Assembly: GCF_031179145.1 (NCBI RefSeq)
Contig: NZ_JAPSIB010000015.1
Location: forward strand, 51,486 to 115,485
Direction of reading: 5' to 3'
Length of the DNA stretch: 64,000 nucleotides
DNA from: Brevibacterium sp.
Lineage (GTDB): Bacteria > Actinomycetota > Actinomycetes > Actinomycetales > Brevibacteriaceae
In this document: positions 26,820 to 33,891 of the stretch, piece by piece
How positions within the stretch are numbered: position 1 is the first letter of the stretch
How the letters are laid out: every line of letters begins with the position of its first letter
The notes under the pieces: generated by a model
Seen by the model: only the letters and a program-made list of their open reading frames with translations
What the model was told of the DNA's origin: nothing
Database searches by the model: none
Position numbers and translations under genes: made by a program

Positions 26820-27111
26820 CGAGGATGTCGACCCCACGGGACCTGCGGAGGCGGAAGAGCCCGAGAAGCGCGAATCGTCGTCGGTCTCAGGGGACGCCGG
26901 GGCAGAGCCCGAGAAGGCGCGGATCGACGACGAGGCCGACGACGAGTCCGGGCAGAAGAAGGTGCGGATCGACGACGAGGCCGCGCAGAAGAAGGCGCAT
27001 CTGGAGAAGATCCTGCGCGACTATCGAGCGACGCTGCGCAATGAGTCCTACTCCGGTCACAGCGGTTTCAGCGCCGATGACTATCGGTCGCAGAAACCGC
27101 CGCACTGGTAG
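26812..27111 (+). CDS. Small acidic conserved protein downstream of the DUF4011 gene
   Basis: About 99 residues from GTG 26812, which overlaps the upstream stop by 8 bp; a TTG at 26755 would give 118 residues but a larger overlap. The N-terminal 45 residues are acidic and repetitive (RIDDEADDESGQ, RIDDEAAQ). The C-terminus is helical (AHLEKILRDYRATLRNES) and ends in DDYRSQKPPHW, which looks like the conserved part. There are no membrane segments or cysteines. Tight coupling suggests it works with the DUF4011 protein, but no function is known. Confidence 0.65.
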   Translation: MPDEDVDPTGPAEAEEPEKRESSSVSGDAGAEPEKARIDDEADDESGQKKVRIDDEAAQKKAHLEKILRDYRATLRNESYSGHSGFSADDYRSQKPPHW

Positions 27112-27171
27112 TCCAGTGCGGCGGCTTCGATCGAGCTGCTGAGCAGGTGCGTCTGCCGTGCGGCGACGGTG

Positions 27172-27612
27172 TCAGTGGCGGGGGTTGTTCGAGTCGCCGT
27201 AGTCGTTCGAACTGGTGCTGCCGGCCGTCTGGGTCCGCAGGATCTCACGGATGTCGGTGAGGAGATCCTCGGCGGTCGGGGGAACGACCTCTTCCGGGGC
27301 ACCGCGCTTGCGCAGATCGTTGAGCTTGTTCATCGGCACGATGATGATGAAGTAGACGATGGCCGCGACGATGAGGAAGTTGATGACGGCGGTGATAACG
27401 GCGCCGAGATCGATCGTGGACTCCGGGACGTTCGGGTTGATCTGGAAGGACAGGGCTGGTCCTTCGGTGCTGCCGAATGCGGCGATCAGCGGATTGATGA
27501 CCTTGTCGGAGAAGGCGGAGACGATCGCGGTGAACGCTCCACCGATGATCACAGCAGTGGCGAGCTCGACGACGTTTCCTTGCAGAATGAAGTCCCTGAA
27601 GCCCTTGAACAT
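27172..27612 (-). CDS. mscL: Large-conductance mechanosensitive channel
   Basis: Pentameric membrane channel that opens under membrane tension to release solutes on hypo-osmotic shock. The 146-residue protein starts MFKGFRDFILQGNVVELATA, with the typical amphipathic N-terminus, TM1 to about residue 45, a periplasmic loop, TM2 (VITAVINFLIVAAIVYF) and a charged C-terminal helix (AEDLLTDIREIL). I chose ATG 27612 behind AAAGGG; an upstream ATG at 27642 would add ten unlikely residues. The C-terminal tail STSSNDYGDSNNPRH is longer and more polar than in many homologues. Confidence 0.95.
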   Translation of the reverse strand: MFKGFRDFILQGNVVELATAVIIGGAFTAIVSAFSDKVINPLIAAFGSTEGPALSFQINPNVPESTIDLGAVITAVINFLIVAAIVYFIIIVPMNKLNDLRKRGAPEEVVPPTAEDLLTDIREILRTQTAGSTSSNDYGDSNNPRH

Positions 27613-27721
27613 GTGAAGTACCCTTTCGGCAGTGTGGATCACCCATGACAGTGCGGGAGACGACGTTGCTCATGGGTCTGTGGGAATACCTTCATATGGT
27701 ACACAGCGGGCAGTCCGCGAC

Positions 27722-27884
27722 ACGGGTGGTCGGCGAAAGGCGGGCAGCGCAGCACGGGAGGGCGGCGAAGGGCCGGCAGCGCAACACGGGAGGTCGGCGA
27801 AGGTCCTCAGCGCGGGAGGGCAGTGCAGGCTCTCAGCGCGGGAGGGCAGTGCAGGCTCTCAGCGCGGGAGGATGGCAAAGCTGA
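27722..27884. repeat. Degenerate and exact tandem repeats before the SAF gene stop
   Basis: From about 27722 imperfect units of about 33-40 bp (GGCGAA...GGCAGCGCA-CACGGGAGG) pass into an exact 26-bp repeat starting TCAGCGCGGGAGGGCAGTG (27807, 27833, 27859). The last copy contains the TGA stop of the SAF-domain gene. The block fills most of the gap between mscL and that gene. Confidence 0.75.
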
Positions 27885-28473
27885 TGGGCAGACCAGTGAA
27901 TTCCGCGATCCGTCCGGCATCCTCCGACGACAGGATCACCGACACGATCTGTCCTGAATCGACGGCGATGCCATCCTGCTTCACGATGACCCGTGCGATC
28001 GTCACCTCGTCGGCGACGACCTCTGAACCGCCTTCGGGCAAGGAGCTGAAGAGGCGGATCCGCTGTCCAGGTTGGAGCAGACTGGCCGCCGCATCGTCGA
28101 CGAGGCGCACCGGCATGATAAGGTCACTGCTCCCAGCCGGCAGTGCCTGCTCATCGAGGAGGGTCGACCGGGTCACCGGAGAACCCTTCGACAGTCCCGC
28201 AGAAGTGCGCTTGTCTGCGGCGTCGTCAACCGACGTGAAGGTCTGGTCCGGGACGAGTGCAGTCGGGAAGTCGACGACCACCAGGTCCTGTTCGCGCAGC
28301 TGGGCACCGGGAGGCAGGTTCCTGTTCGCCACGACCACTGGAGTTCCGCCCTGAGACGGAGTCAGCGCCCAGACCACAAGCGCGCAGGCGAAGGCGAAGC
28401 ACAGGGCCGCGATGATCCGCTGGGGTCGGATTCGCGTTGTTCTCAGCATCGAGAGTTCTCGGACTCGCTGCAC
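27859..28473 (-). CDS. SAF domain protein, CpaB/RcpC-like
   Basis: About 204 residues from GTG 28473, which has GGGAG nine bases upstream; ATG 28482 and ATG 28449 are alternatives. A single membrane segment (RIIAALCFAFACALVVWAL) near the N-terminus is followed by an SAF domain: VVVANRNLPPGAQLREQDLVVVDFP, then LSKGSPVTRSTLL and a beta-rich region (RVIVKQDGIAVDSGQIVSVIL). This arrangement resembles CpaB/RcpC of Flp pilus systems, but no other pilus genes are nearby, so it may be a stand-alone envelope protein. The stop lies inside a 26-bp tandem repeat. Confidence 0.75.
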   Translation of the reverse strand: MQRVRELSMLRTTRIRPQRIIAALCFAFACALVVWALTPSQGGTPVVVANRNLPPGAQLREQDLVVVDFPTALVPDQTFTSVDDAADKRTSAGLSKGSPVTRSTLLDEQALPAGSSDLIMPVRLVDDAAASLLQPGQRIRLFSSLPEGGSEVVADEVTIARVIVKQDGIAVDSGQIVSVILSSEDAGRIAEFTGLPISFAILPR

Positions 28474-28527
28474 GATTCGCATCTCCCGAGACTGCCCGAG
28501 ACCGAGCCGCCCGAGCAAGAGTCGACA

Positions 28528-28566
28528 AACCGCCTGTGGATGAACCGTTTTCATCCACAGGCGGTT
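28528..28566 (-). terminator. Perfect 17-bp inverted repeat between fmdB-like and SAF genes
   Basis: AACCGCCTGTGGATGAA and TTCATCCACAGGCGGTT pair completely around the 5-nt spacer CCGTT. It lies 63 nt after the FmdB-type gene stop and before the SAF gene. It could be a terminator; the length and the TTATCCACA-like core (TCATCCACA) also leave room for a protein-binding site. Confidence 0.6.
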
Positions 28567-28629
28567 GAAGCATGAGTCGAGGGCTGTCCACACGCGGTTC
28601 GCGCACGAGTGAACGCCGAGGGATGTCTC

Positions 28630-28905
28630 TCAGCTGGCGGCGGGAGCGGCGGCCGCCGGTGCCGACGGGGCCGCGGAGGATTCCTTTGCGCTGCTCTTCG
28701 ATGCTGCAGTCGAGGTGCTCGTCGAGCCCGAACGGGAATCAGTGGCGTAGAAGCCGGAACCCTTGAAGCTGACTCCCACAGTGCCGAAGACCTTCTTCAG
28801 GCGGCCCTGGCATTCCGGGCAGATCGTCAGAGAATCATCGCTGAAGTCTTGGTGAATATCAAAAGCGTGACCACAGCTCTTGCAGGCATAGGAGTAGACG
28901 GGCAT
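28630..28905 (-). CDS. FmdB family zinc-ribbon protein
   Basis: A 91-residue protein starting MPVYSYACKSCGHAFDIHQ, with a four-Cys ribbon: CKSC at residues 8-11 and CPEC further on (ICPECQGRLKKVFG). The conserved VSFKGSGFYATD segment follows, then a Ser/Ala-rich tail of about 35 residues that is disordered. Start ATG 28905 with GAAAGG upstream; a longer frame to 28941 runs over the -10 box and is not used. The family is widespread and often called a regulator, but its function is not established. Confidence 0.9.
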   Translation of the reverse strand: MPVYSYACKSCGHAFDIHQDFSDDSLTICPECQGRLKKVFGTVGVSFKGSGFYATDSRSGSTSTSTAASKSSAKESSAAPSAPAAAAPAAS

Positions 28906-28929
28906 TTGAAACCTTTCTTCGACGAAAAG

Positions 28930-28935
28930 ATTATA
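28930..28935 (-). promoter_or_regulatory. -10 box TATAAT for the FmdB-type gene
   Basis: A perfect TATAAT on the minus strand, 24 nt before the ATG. The region at -35 (CGCTGT) does not match the consensus. Confidence 0.55.
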
Positions 28936-29105
28936 GTGCACCGCGGCTGGCGACAGCGAGTGCCCGGGTCAGGGGCCTGGCAATCGAAGCTCTGTGGGCG
29001 GGCAGCGCTGTGCGTCGGTCACCGCTGTACGCCGTGCGGCACTTCCTTCCACAGGTTAACGCGGACGAGTGCGTCCTTATTTCGGGTGCGGAATGCTTTG
29101 AGCCG

Positions 29106-29777
29106 CTACTGGAAAGAGTGAAGCCCTGCCTCCGTCACCGCCCTAGTGATCCGCAGGTCCCACGGTTCGACGTGCAGACCATCGAGACCGATCTCCTCGT
29201 CGAAGCAGACCCCGAAGATCGCGGTCTGGTGGGCCGAATCGGCAAGCGGAACTTCTCCCATGGGGCCGAACGTGCGGTCATAGAAACCACCGCCGTTGCC
29301 GAGGCGGGCTCCGCCCTCACCGAACCCGAGGGCAGGGACGAACACGAGGCCAAGGCCCACCTCGGCAGACATCAGTTCCGCCGCACTCAACTGAGGCTCC
29401 GGCTCTCGGATGCCCCACCGGCCCTTCGGCTGCAGGGTCCGGATCGACTCCCGCACCTCACCGAACACCAGCGGTCGGCCGACCTCGGTGACAACGGGCA
29501 GGTACACCCGGCCTCCTGCCGCGAGGAACCGGTCGATGCAGGAGTCGAGGTTCGGCTCGCCGCGCAGGGCGGCGTAGGCGAGCATCGAGGAGCCGGACAG
29601 ATCCGGCGCGGGCATCGCTTCTGCCCGGGGCGCCGATCGGGACGGGCTCGGCCGGGACTGGATGGTGGAAGCGGCCGTCCAGGCCGCCTCGGCGACGTCG
29701 GGCATCGATTCCGCACGGGCGGCTCGTCGGCTGCGAATCCGGGACCGCAGCTCTTCTTTGGAATTGTTTCTCTGCAC
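29106..29777 (-). CDS. 5-formyltetrahydrofolate cyclo-ligase
   Basis: ATP-dependent conversion of 5-formyl-THF to 5,10-methenyl-THF in folate recycling. The 223-residue protein begins near SKEELRSRIRSRRAAR, has YLPVVTEVGRPLVFG, the ATP/substrate segment WGIREPEP, LVFVPALGFGEGGARLGNGGGFYDR with the glycine-rich P-loop-like motif, and IFGVCFDEE. An insertion around residues 30-60 is Ala/Ser-rich. The only nearby start is GTG 29777; TAAGCT lies 7 nt before it, so the message may be leaderless. It is divergent from galU. Confidence 0.85.
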   Translation of the reverse strand: MQRNNSKEELRSRIRSRRAARAESMPDVAEAAWTAASTIQSRPSPSRSAPRAEAMPAPDLSGSSMLAYAALRGEPNLDSCIDRFLAAGGRVYLPVVTEVGRPLVFGEVRESIRTLQPKGRWGIREPEPQLSAAELMSAEVGLGLVFVPALGFGEGGARLGNGGGFYDRTFGPMGEVPLADSAHQTAIFGVCFDEEIGLDGLHVEPWDLRITRAVTEAGLHSFQ

Positions 29778-29784
29778 GTCCTCA

Positions 29785-29790
29785 AGCTTA
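29785..29790 (-). promoter_or_regulatory. -10 box TAAGCT for the cyclo-ligase gene
   Basis: Minus strand TAAGCT, seven bases, then GTG 29777. The galU box lies 20 bp away on the other strand, so the two promoters are back to back. Confidence 0.5.
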
Positions 29791-29810
29791 GTTGTCGCAC
29801 CTCGTGTGGT

Positions 29811-29816
29811 TAAGAT
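29811..29816 (+). promoter_or_regulatory. -10 box TAAGAT for galU
   Basis: TAAGAT, seven bases (GAACTGC), then ATG 29824. No ribosome site is present. The ATG at 29815 lies inside the box and is therefore an unlikely start. Confidence 0.55.
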
Positions 29817-29823
29817 GAACTGC

Positions 29824-30726
29824 ATGAGTGATGGAACGACGCGCCGTGTGCGCAAAGCTGTGATCCCGGTGGCCGGTCTCGGGACCCGCTTCCTCCCCGC
29901 GACGAAGGCGACGCCGAAGGAAATGCTTCCTGTAGTCGACAAACCAGCCATCCAGTACGTGGTTGAGGAAGTCGTCAGCGCGGGCCTGCAGGACGTCCTG
30001 ATGATCACCGGCCGCAACAAGCGGCCGCTGGAGGACCATTTCGACAAGGTCGATGGCCTCGAAACAGCTCTGGCGAAGAAGGGCGACGACAAGAAGCTCG
30101 CCGCTGTCAGGCACGCATCCGAACTCGCCGACATCCATTACGTGCGCCAGGGCGACCCCAAAGGTCTGGGCCATGCGGTGCTCAAGGGGCGCCAGCATGT
30201 GGGGAACGAACCGTTCGCGGTTCTGCTCGGCGACGACCTCATCGACGAGCGCAGCCCGATCCTGCCGAAGATGATCGAAGTGGCCGAAGAGACCGGCGGC
30301 AGCGTCGTCGCACTGATGGAAGTGCCCTCGGAGTCGATCCATCTCTACGGCTGCGCAGCGGTGGAAGCGACCGACGACGACGAGGTCGTCAAGATCACCG
30401 GCCTGGTGGAGAAGCCCTCCGCGGACGAAGCTCCGTCGAACCTGGCGATCATCGGGCGCTACGTCCTCGCTCCGGAGATCTTCGACGTCCTCGAGACCAC
30501 GGGACCGGGTCGCGGCAACGAGATCCAGCTCACCGACGCGCTGCAGACCCTGACGGGCAGGGACGGCAGCAACGGAGTCTACGGCGTCATCTTCAAGGGT
30601 GCTCGGTACGACACCGGCGACAAGCTCGACTACCTCAAGGCCGTCGTCCAGATCGCCTGCGACCGGGATGATCTCGGCAGCGATCTCAAGGCCTGGCTCA
30701 AGGACTACGTGGCGAGGATCGACTGA
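29824..30726 (+). CDS. galU: UTP-glucose-1-phosphate uridylyltransferase
   Basis: Makes UDP-glucose from UTP and glucose-1-phosphate, the donor for cell-wall and storage sugars. The 300-residue length is typical. The nucleotide-binding signature AVIPVAGLGTRFLPATKATP is followed by KEMLPVVDKPAIQYVVEE, RQGDPKGLGHAVL, FAVLLGDDLID, ITGLVEKPS, GRGNEIQLTDALQ and ARYDTGDKLDYLKA. Start ATG 29824 is chosen because of the TAAGAT box 7 nt upstream. A GNAT gene follows after 28 bp, probably in the same transcript. Confidence 0.95.
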   Translation: MSDGTTRRVRKAVIPVAGLGTRFLPATKATPKEMLPVVDKPAIQYVVEEVVSAGLQDVLMITGRNKRPLEDHFDKVDGLETALAKKGDDKKLAAVRHASELADIHYVRQGDPKGLGHAVLKGRQHVGNEPFAVLLGDDLIDERSPILPKMIEVAEETGGSVVALMEVPSESIHLYGCAAVEATDDDEVVKITGLVEKPSADEAPSNLAIIGRYVLAPEIFDVLETTGPGRGNEIQLTDALQTLTGRDGSNGVYGVIFKGARYDTGDKLDYLKAVVQIACDRDDLGSDLKAWLKDYVARID

Positions 30727-30754
30727 CCGCCCAGAGCCGAGGCTGAGGCAGATC

Positions 30755-31348
30755 ATGTGGCCGGTCATCCTGACTGATCAGCGCTCCGACATCGCGCTGC
30801 GCCCCCTGCACAAGCGTGACGAGGACGCCTGGCATGAGGTGCGACGTTTCAACCGGGACTGGCTCAGGCCCTGGGACGCGACGCTGCCGACCCCGGGGCA
30901 TGAGCTGCCGGGGTTCCGGGCGATGGTTCGCATGCACGAGAAGCAGGCCAAGCGGGGGCAGTCCCTGCCGTTCGCGATCGAGGTCGGCGGGGTCTTCCGC
31001 GGCCAGCTGACCGTGTCGGGCATCCAGTGGGGATCGATCCTCAGCGGGCAGATCGGCTACTGGATCGATTCGCGCGTGGCAGGTCGATCGATTGTGCCCA
31101 CCGCGGTCGCCATGGCCAGCGACCACTGCTTCTTCGCCGTCGGCCTCCACCGGATCGAGATCAACATTCGACCGGAGAACGCCGCCAGTCTGCGGGTCGT
31201 CGACAAACTCGGATTTCGCGACGAGGGACTGCGTGAGAAGTACATGCACATCGACGGTCAGTGGTGCGATCACCGCACGTTCGCCCTCGTCGCCGAGGAC
31301 GTCCCGCATGGGGTCCTCTCCGCTTACCGCCACGGTCAGGACATGTGA
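30755..31348 (+). CDS. GNAT family acetyltransferase (RimJ/RimL type)
   Basis: A 197-residue acetyl-CoA-dependent transferase. Features are LRPLHKRDEDAWHEVRRFN near the start, QLTVSGIQWGSILSGQIGYWI, the region replacing the usual acetyl-CoA loop (RVAGRSIVPTAVAMASDH), LHRIEINIRPENAASLRVVDKLGF and EGLREKYMHIDGQWCDHRTF. The last segments are the classical RimJ/L ending. The family usually acetylates ribosomal-protein N-termini or small amines; the target here is unknown. It lies 28 bp after galU with GAGGCA before the ATG. Confidence 0.88.
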   Translation: MWPVILTDQRSDIALRPLHKRDEDAWHEVRRFNRDWLRPWDATLPTPGHELPGFRAMVRMHEKQAKRGQSLPFAIEVGGVFRGQLTVSGIQWGSILSGQIGYWIDSRVAGRSIVPTAVAMASDHCFFAVGLHRIEINIRPENAASLRVVDKLGFRDEGLREKYMHIDGQWCDHRTFALVAEDVPHGVLSAYRHGQDM

Positions 31349-31414
31349 GCAAAACTCGTCGGCAGTTTGACCGACACACCTCACTCCTTCACGACCTTGT
31401 CCCGGACTCCGCTC

Positions 31415-31420
31415 TAGGGT
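31415..31420 (+). promoter_or_regulatory. -10 box TAGGGT, leaderless spacing
   Basis: TAGGGT, six bases (TGCAGT), then GTG 31427. Confidence 0.55.
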
Positions 31421-31426
31421 TGCAGT

Positions 31427-33715
31427 GTGGACACCAGCATCATCGTCGTCATCGCCATAGTCGTGGTCTTCGTCGTTGCTGTGCCCACAATGATCCGCCG
31501 CTCCGCGACCGAGCTTTCCCGTGTCGACATCGACAGGGTCCCGGATGAGGCACGAGTCATCGACGCCGATCTGCAGAATCCGTGCAGAGATCACACCGCG
31601 CGCGCTCGAGTCTTCCACGCCGACACGACCGTTGAACCGGCCGTGCCGCGTGCCGTTGTCGAACCACTGGCCGATCGTCCGCAGCTGCGGCTCTCGGCCC
31701 CGGCCCCGGAGCTGTCCGTCATCGACGGTCACGCCGGGCAGACCCTCGCCGAGGTGACCCCGCAGCCGCGCCACGAACCCGAATCCCAGCGGCAGTCGCT
31801 GCCGCTGGCAGTCGGGCAGGCGCGACCGGCCTACCTCGTCGACGTCGGTCACGGCACGGACAGTGCCCAGCAGGCGACCGCGAGCCGGCCGAGCAATGTG
31901 CACCGGCTCCACCCTGCGGTCCACGCCGTGTTCACCCAGTCGGGTCCAGGGCAGTCAAGCCCCGACCGGCCGGGACCCGCGGCACATCTCGCTGGGCCGG
32001 GGGAGAGGACGACCGGTGCAGGGCCGGCCAGCGCAGGCGCTGACCGAGCAGGGCTGAGTGGCAGCGACCGCCTCGGTGGGGGAGCGATCCCACTGCACCG
32101 GGGCAGCCGCGGCAGTGGCAATCCGGGAGAGATCTCCAGCGCGGGGGCGCCGTCCCACACGGGGCGGGACCTGCAGACTTCCAAGCGAAACTTCGGCGCC
32201 GATGAGGACCTTTCGATGACTGAGAACAAAACGACCCTGCAGGAGTCGATGAGCGCGCTCGGGACGATGATCCGGGGATTCGCTCTGGTGCTCCTCGTCT
32301 CCCTGCTCGGCATTCTGGTGACCGGCGTGCTGACGATCTTCGCGGTCGTCCATCCCGCGCTCATCGGGGTGTTCGCCGGGCTGAGCGTCGTCTCGCTCGT
32401 CATCGTGCGCACCCTCAACCTGCGCAAGTGGGAGATCAAGAAGCAGCTGCGCGAACTCGACAGGATATCGGCAAGCAGCCCGGCAGCCACTGACAGGACG
32501 CCGCCGAGGCCGACGACGATCGGATCCCAGGCGACTGCAGTCAAGACCTCTGCACCGAAGACGACTGCGTCGACGGTGACTGCACCGAAGGCAGCCAGGG
32601 GCACCGGCGCGGCACCTCGGGCAACGGCGGCGACCAGCACGGGTGCGTCGCAGGCAACAGCGGCGAAGCCGGCACAGCCCAGCGGTTCGACGAAGGCGGC
32701 GGCAACCGGCGCCTCGACCAAGGCGACGCAGGCGCGCGCGGTCATCGAGCGCAACGCCTCGGCGAAGCGTGCTCGCGAAGAAGCCACCACCGGCGAGATC
32801 CCGATCGTGCACATCCGCAGCGAAGCGGCTGCCGGTCACTCCACTCGACAGGTGCTGCTGACCGGTCCGATCCCTGCTGTCGAAGACAAGCCTGAGAAGA
32901 CCGAAGACAAGCCTGAGAAGACCGAAGACAAGCCTGAGAAGACCGAAGACAAGCCCGAGAAGACCGAAGACAAGCCCGAGAAGACCGAGGACAAGCCCGA
33001 GAAGCCCGTCGCAACCTCGACCCCGACACCTGCGAAGGCGGCAGACGCTGCCCGCGCGGACTCCGGAACCGGGAGCCGAACCCCGAGTGACGCTTCCGCA
33101 GATACGAACGCCGCTCCGACTGCTGGTGCCACGGCGATGTCCGTGATCACGACCGGCTCGGAATCACCCGTGTTCACGACTGACTCGGAGGCACCCGTGT
33201 TCACGACAGACTCGGAAGCGGACGCAACCGCTGGCGACGCGAGGAGCAGGACTGCGACCGATGCCACCGTCGCAGCCAAGTCGGCTGCAGGAACAGAGAA
33301 GCGCGACGCCGACCAGAAGCTCGCTGTCGAGCAGACTGCAGACGACGCAGGCAAGACCGCTGCCGATGCCTCGACCGGGAAAGCCCGGACGGTCAGCGAC
33401 CCGTTCACGCAACGGCTCAAGGCTCGCGATGCCTGGTCACCGACCCCACTGCCCGTCCCGGGCTACGTCACTGCTCCCGAGGTCGAACACCCGATTCCGG
33501 CAGCGACCAGAGCCGACGTCGCCTCCTATGAGATCGAGTCCCGCAGCCGCGAGGACATTGCGGCGCAGTTCGCCGCAGAGTTGGGCTACCGGCCCGAGCT
33601 CAGCGACTCGGCTCGGGAAGAGGGACCGCTGGGCCACGGTCGCACCGCGATCCGCACCTCGAAGGCCGCCGACCTCGGCGCCGTCAACGACGTCCTCGCT
33701 CGTCGCCGCGCCTGA
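31427..33715 (+). CDS. Repeat-rich membrane protein of unknown function
   Basis: A 762-residue protein beginning with GTG. A first membrane helix occupies about residues 4-22 (IIVVIAIVVVFVVAVPTMI), followed by a long polar stretch rich in Pro, Gly and Ala to about residue 260. Two more helices follow (GFALVLLVSLLGILVTGVLT and VHPALIGVFAGLSVVSLVIV). Then comes a disordered region with six TEDKPEK-type units encoded by 21-bp repeats. The final 65 residues (ASYEIESRSREDIAAQFAAE to the end) look folded and may be the functional part. I recognise no family. It may be an envelope or division-related protein; that is speculation. Confidence 0.7.
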   Translation: MDTSIIVVIAIVVVFVVAVPTMIRRSATELSRVDIDRVPDEARVIDADLQNPCRDHTARARVFHADTTVEPAVPRAVVEPLADRPQLRLSAPAPELSVIDGHAGQTLAEVTPQPRHEPESQRQSLPLAVGQARPAYLVDVGHGTDSAQQATASRPSNVHRLHPAVHAVFTQSGPGQSSPDRPGPAAHLAGPGERTTGAGPASAGADRAGLSGSDRLGGGAIPLHRGSRGSGNPGEISSAGAPSHTGRDLQTSKRNFGADEDLSMTENKTTLQESMSALGTMIRGFALVLLVSLLGILVTGVLTIFAVVHPALIGVFAGLSVVSLVIVRTLNLRKWEIKKQLRELDRISASSPAATDRTPPRPTTIGSQATAVKTSAPKTTASTVTAPKAARGTGAAPRATAATSTGASQATAAKPAQPSGSTKAAATGASTKATQARAVIERNASAKRAREEATTGEIPIVHIRSEAAAGHSTRQVLLTGPIPAVEDKPEKTEDKPEKTEDKPEKTEDKPEKTEDKPEKTEDKPEKPVATSTPTPAKAADAARADSGTGSRTPSDASADTNAAPTAGATAMSVITTGSESPVFTTDSEAPVFTTDSEADATAGDARSRTATDATVAAKSAAGTEKRDADQKLAVEQTADDAGKTAADASTGKARTVSDPFTQRLKARDAWSPTPLPVPGYVTAPEVEHPIPAATRADVASYEIESRSREDIAAQFAAELGYRPELSDSAREEGPLGHGRTAIRTSKAADLGAVNDVLARRRA
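32882..33007 (+). repeat. Six-copy 21-bp coding repeat
   Basis: GAAGACAAGCCTGAGAAGACC repeats six times without change in frame, with C/T and A/G third-base drift from left to right. It encodes EDKPEKT units of alternating charge and should vary in copy number between strains. Confidence 0.9.
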
Positions 33716-33790
33716 GGCACTCTGCCGGCCGGTCCATTGCCGGCGCTCGTGCGGCAGCCGAGCTCGTGCGGTTTCCACCTCGTGAATGAA

Positions 33791-33830
33791 GAACCGCCCC
33801 GGTGACTGTTTCCAGTCGCCGGGGCGGTTC
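33791..33830. terminator. Strong terminator between convergent genes
   Basis: GAACCGCCCCGG pairs with CCGGGGCGGTTC, with a further inner stem GACTG-TTTC-CAGTC, together about 18 bp. It is followed by TCTCCTCTC and serves the membrane protein gene and possibly the dehydrogenase on the other strand. Confidence 0.8.
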
Positions 33831-33840
33831 TCCTCTCCCG

Positions 33841-33891
33841 TGATCATGCGTCACATGATCATGAGTCCCGTGATCATGAGTCACATGATCA
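33841..33891. repeat. 15-bp tandem repeat with TGATCA cores
   Basis: Three units TGATCATGnGTCnCn (33841, 33856, 33871) plus a partial fourth, whose TCA is the complement of the dehydrogenase stop codon. Each unit carries the palindrome TGATCA. Confidence 0.8.

Noticed and set aside
28072..28575. 167-codon plus-strand frame over the SAF gene
   Set aside because: Antisense shadow of a gene with a clear membrane segment and SAF domain.
32882..33007. Possible CRISPR array
   Set aside because: The 21-bp units are contiguous without unique spacers, keep the reading frame and lie inside a gene. The other tandem repeats in the window also lack spacers.
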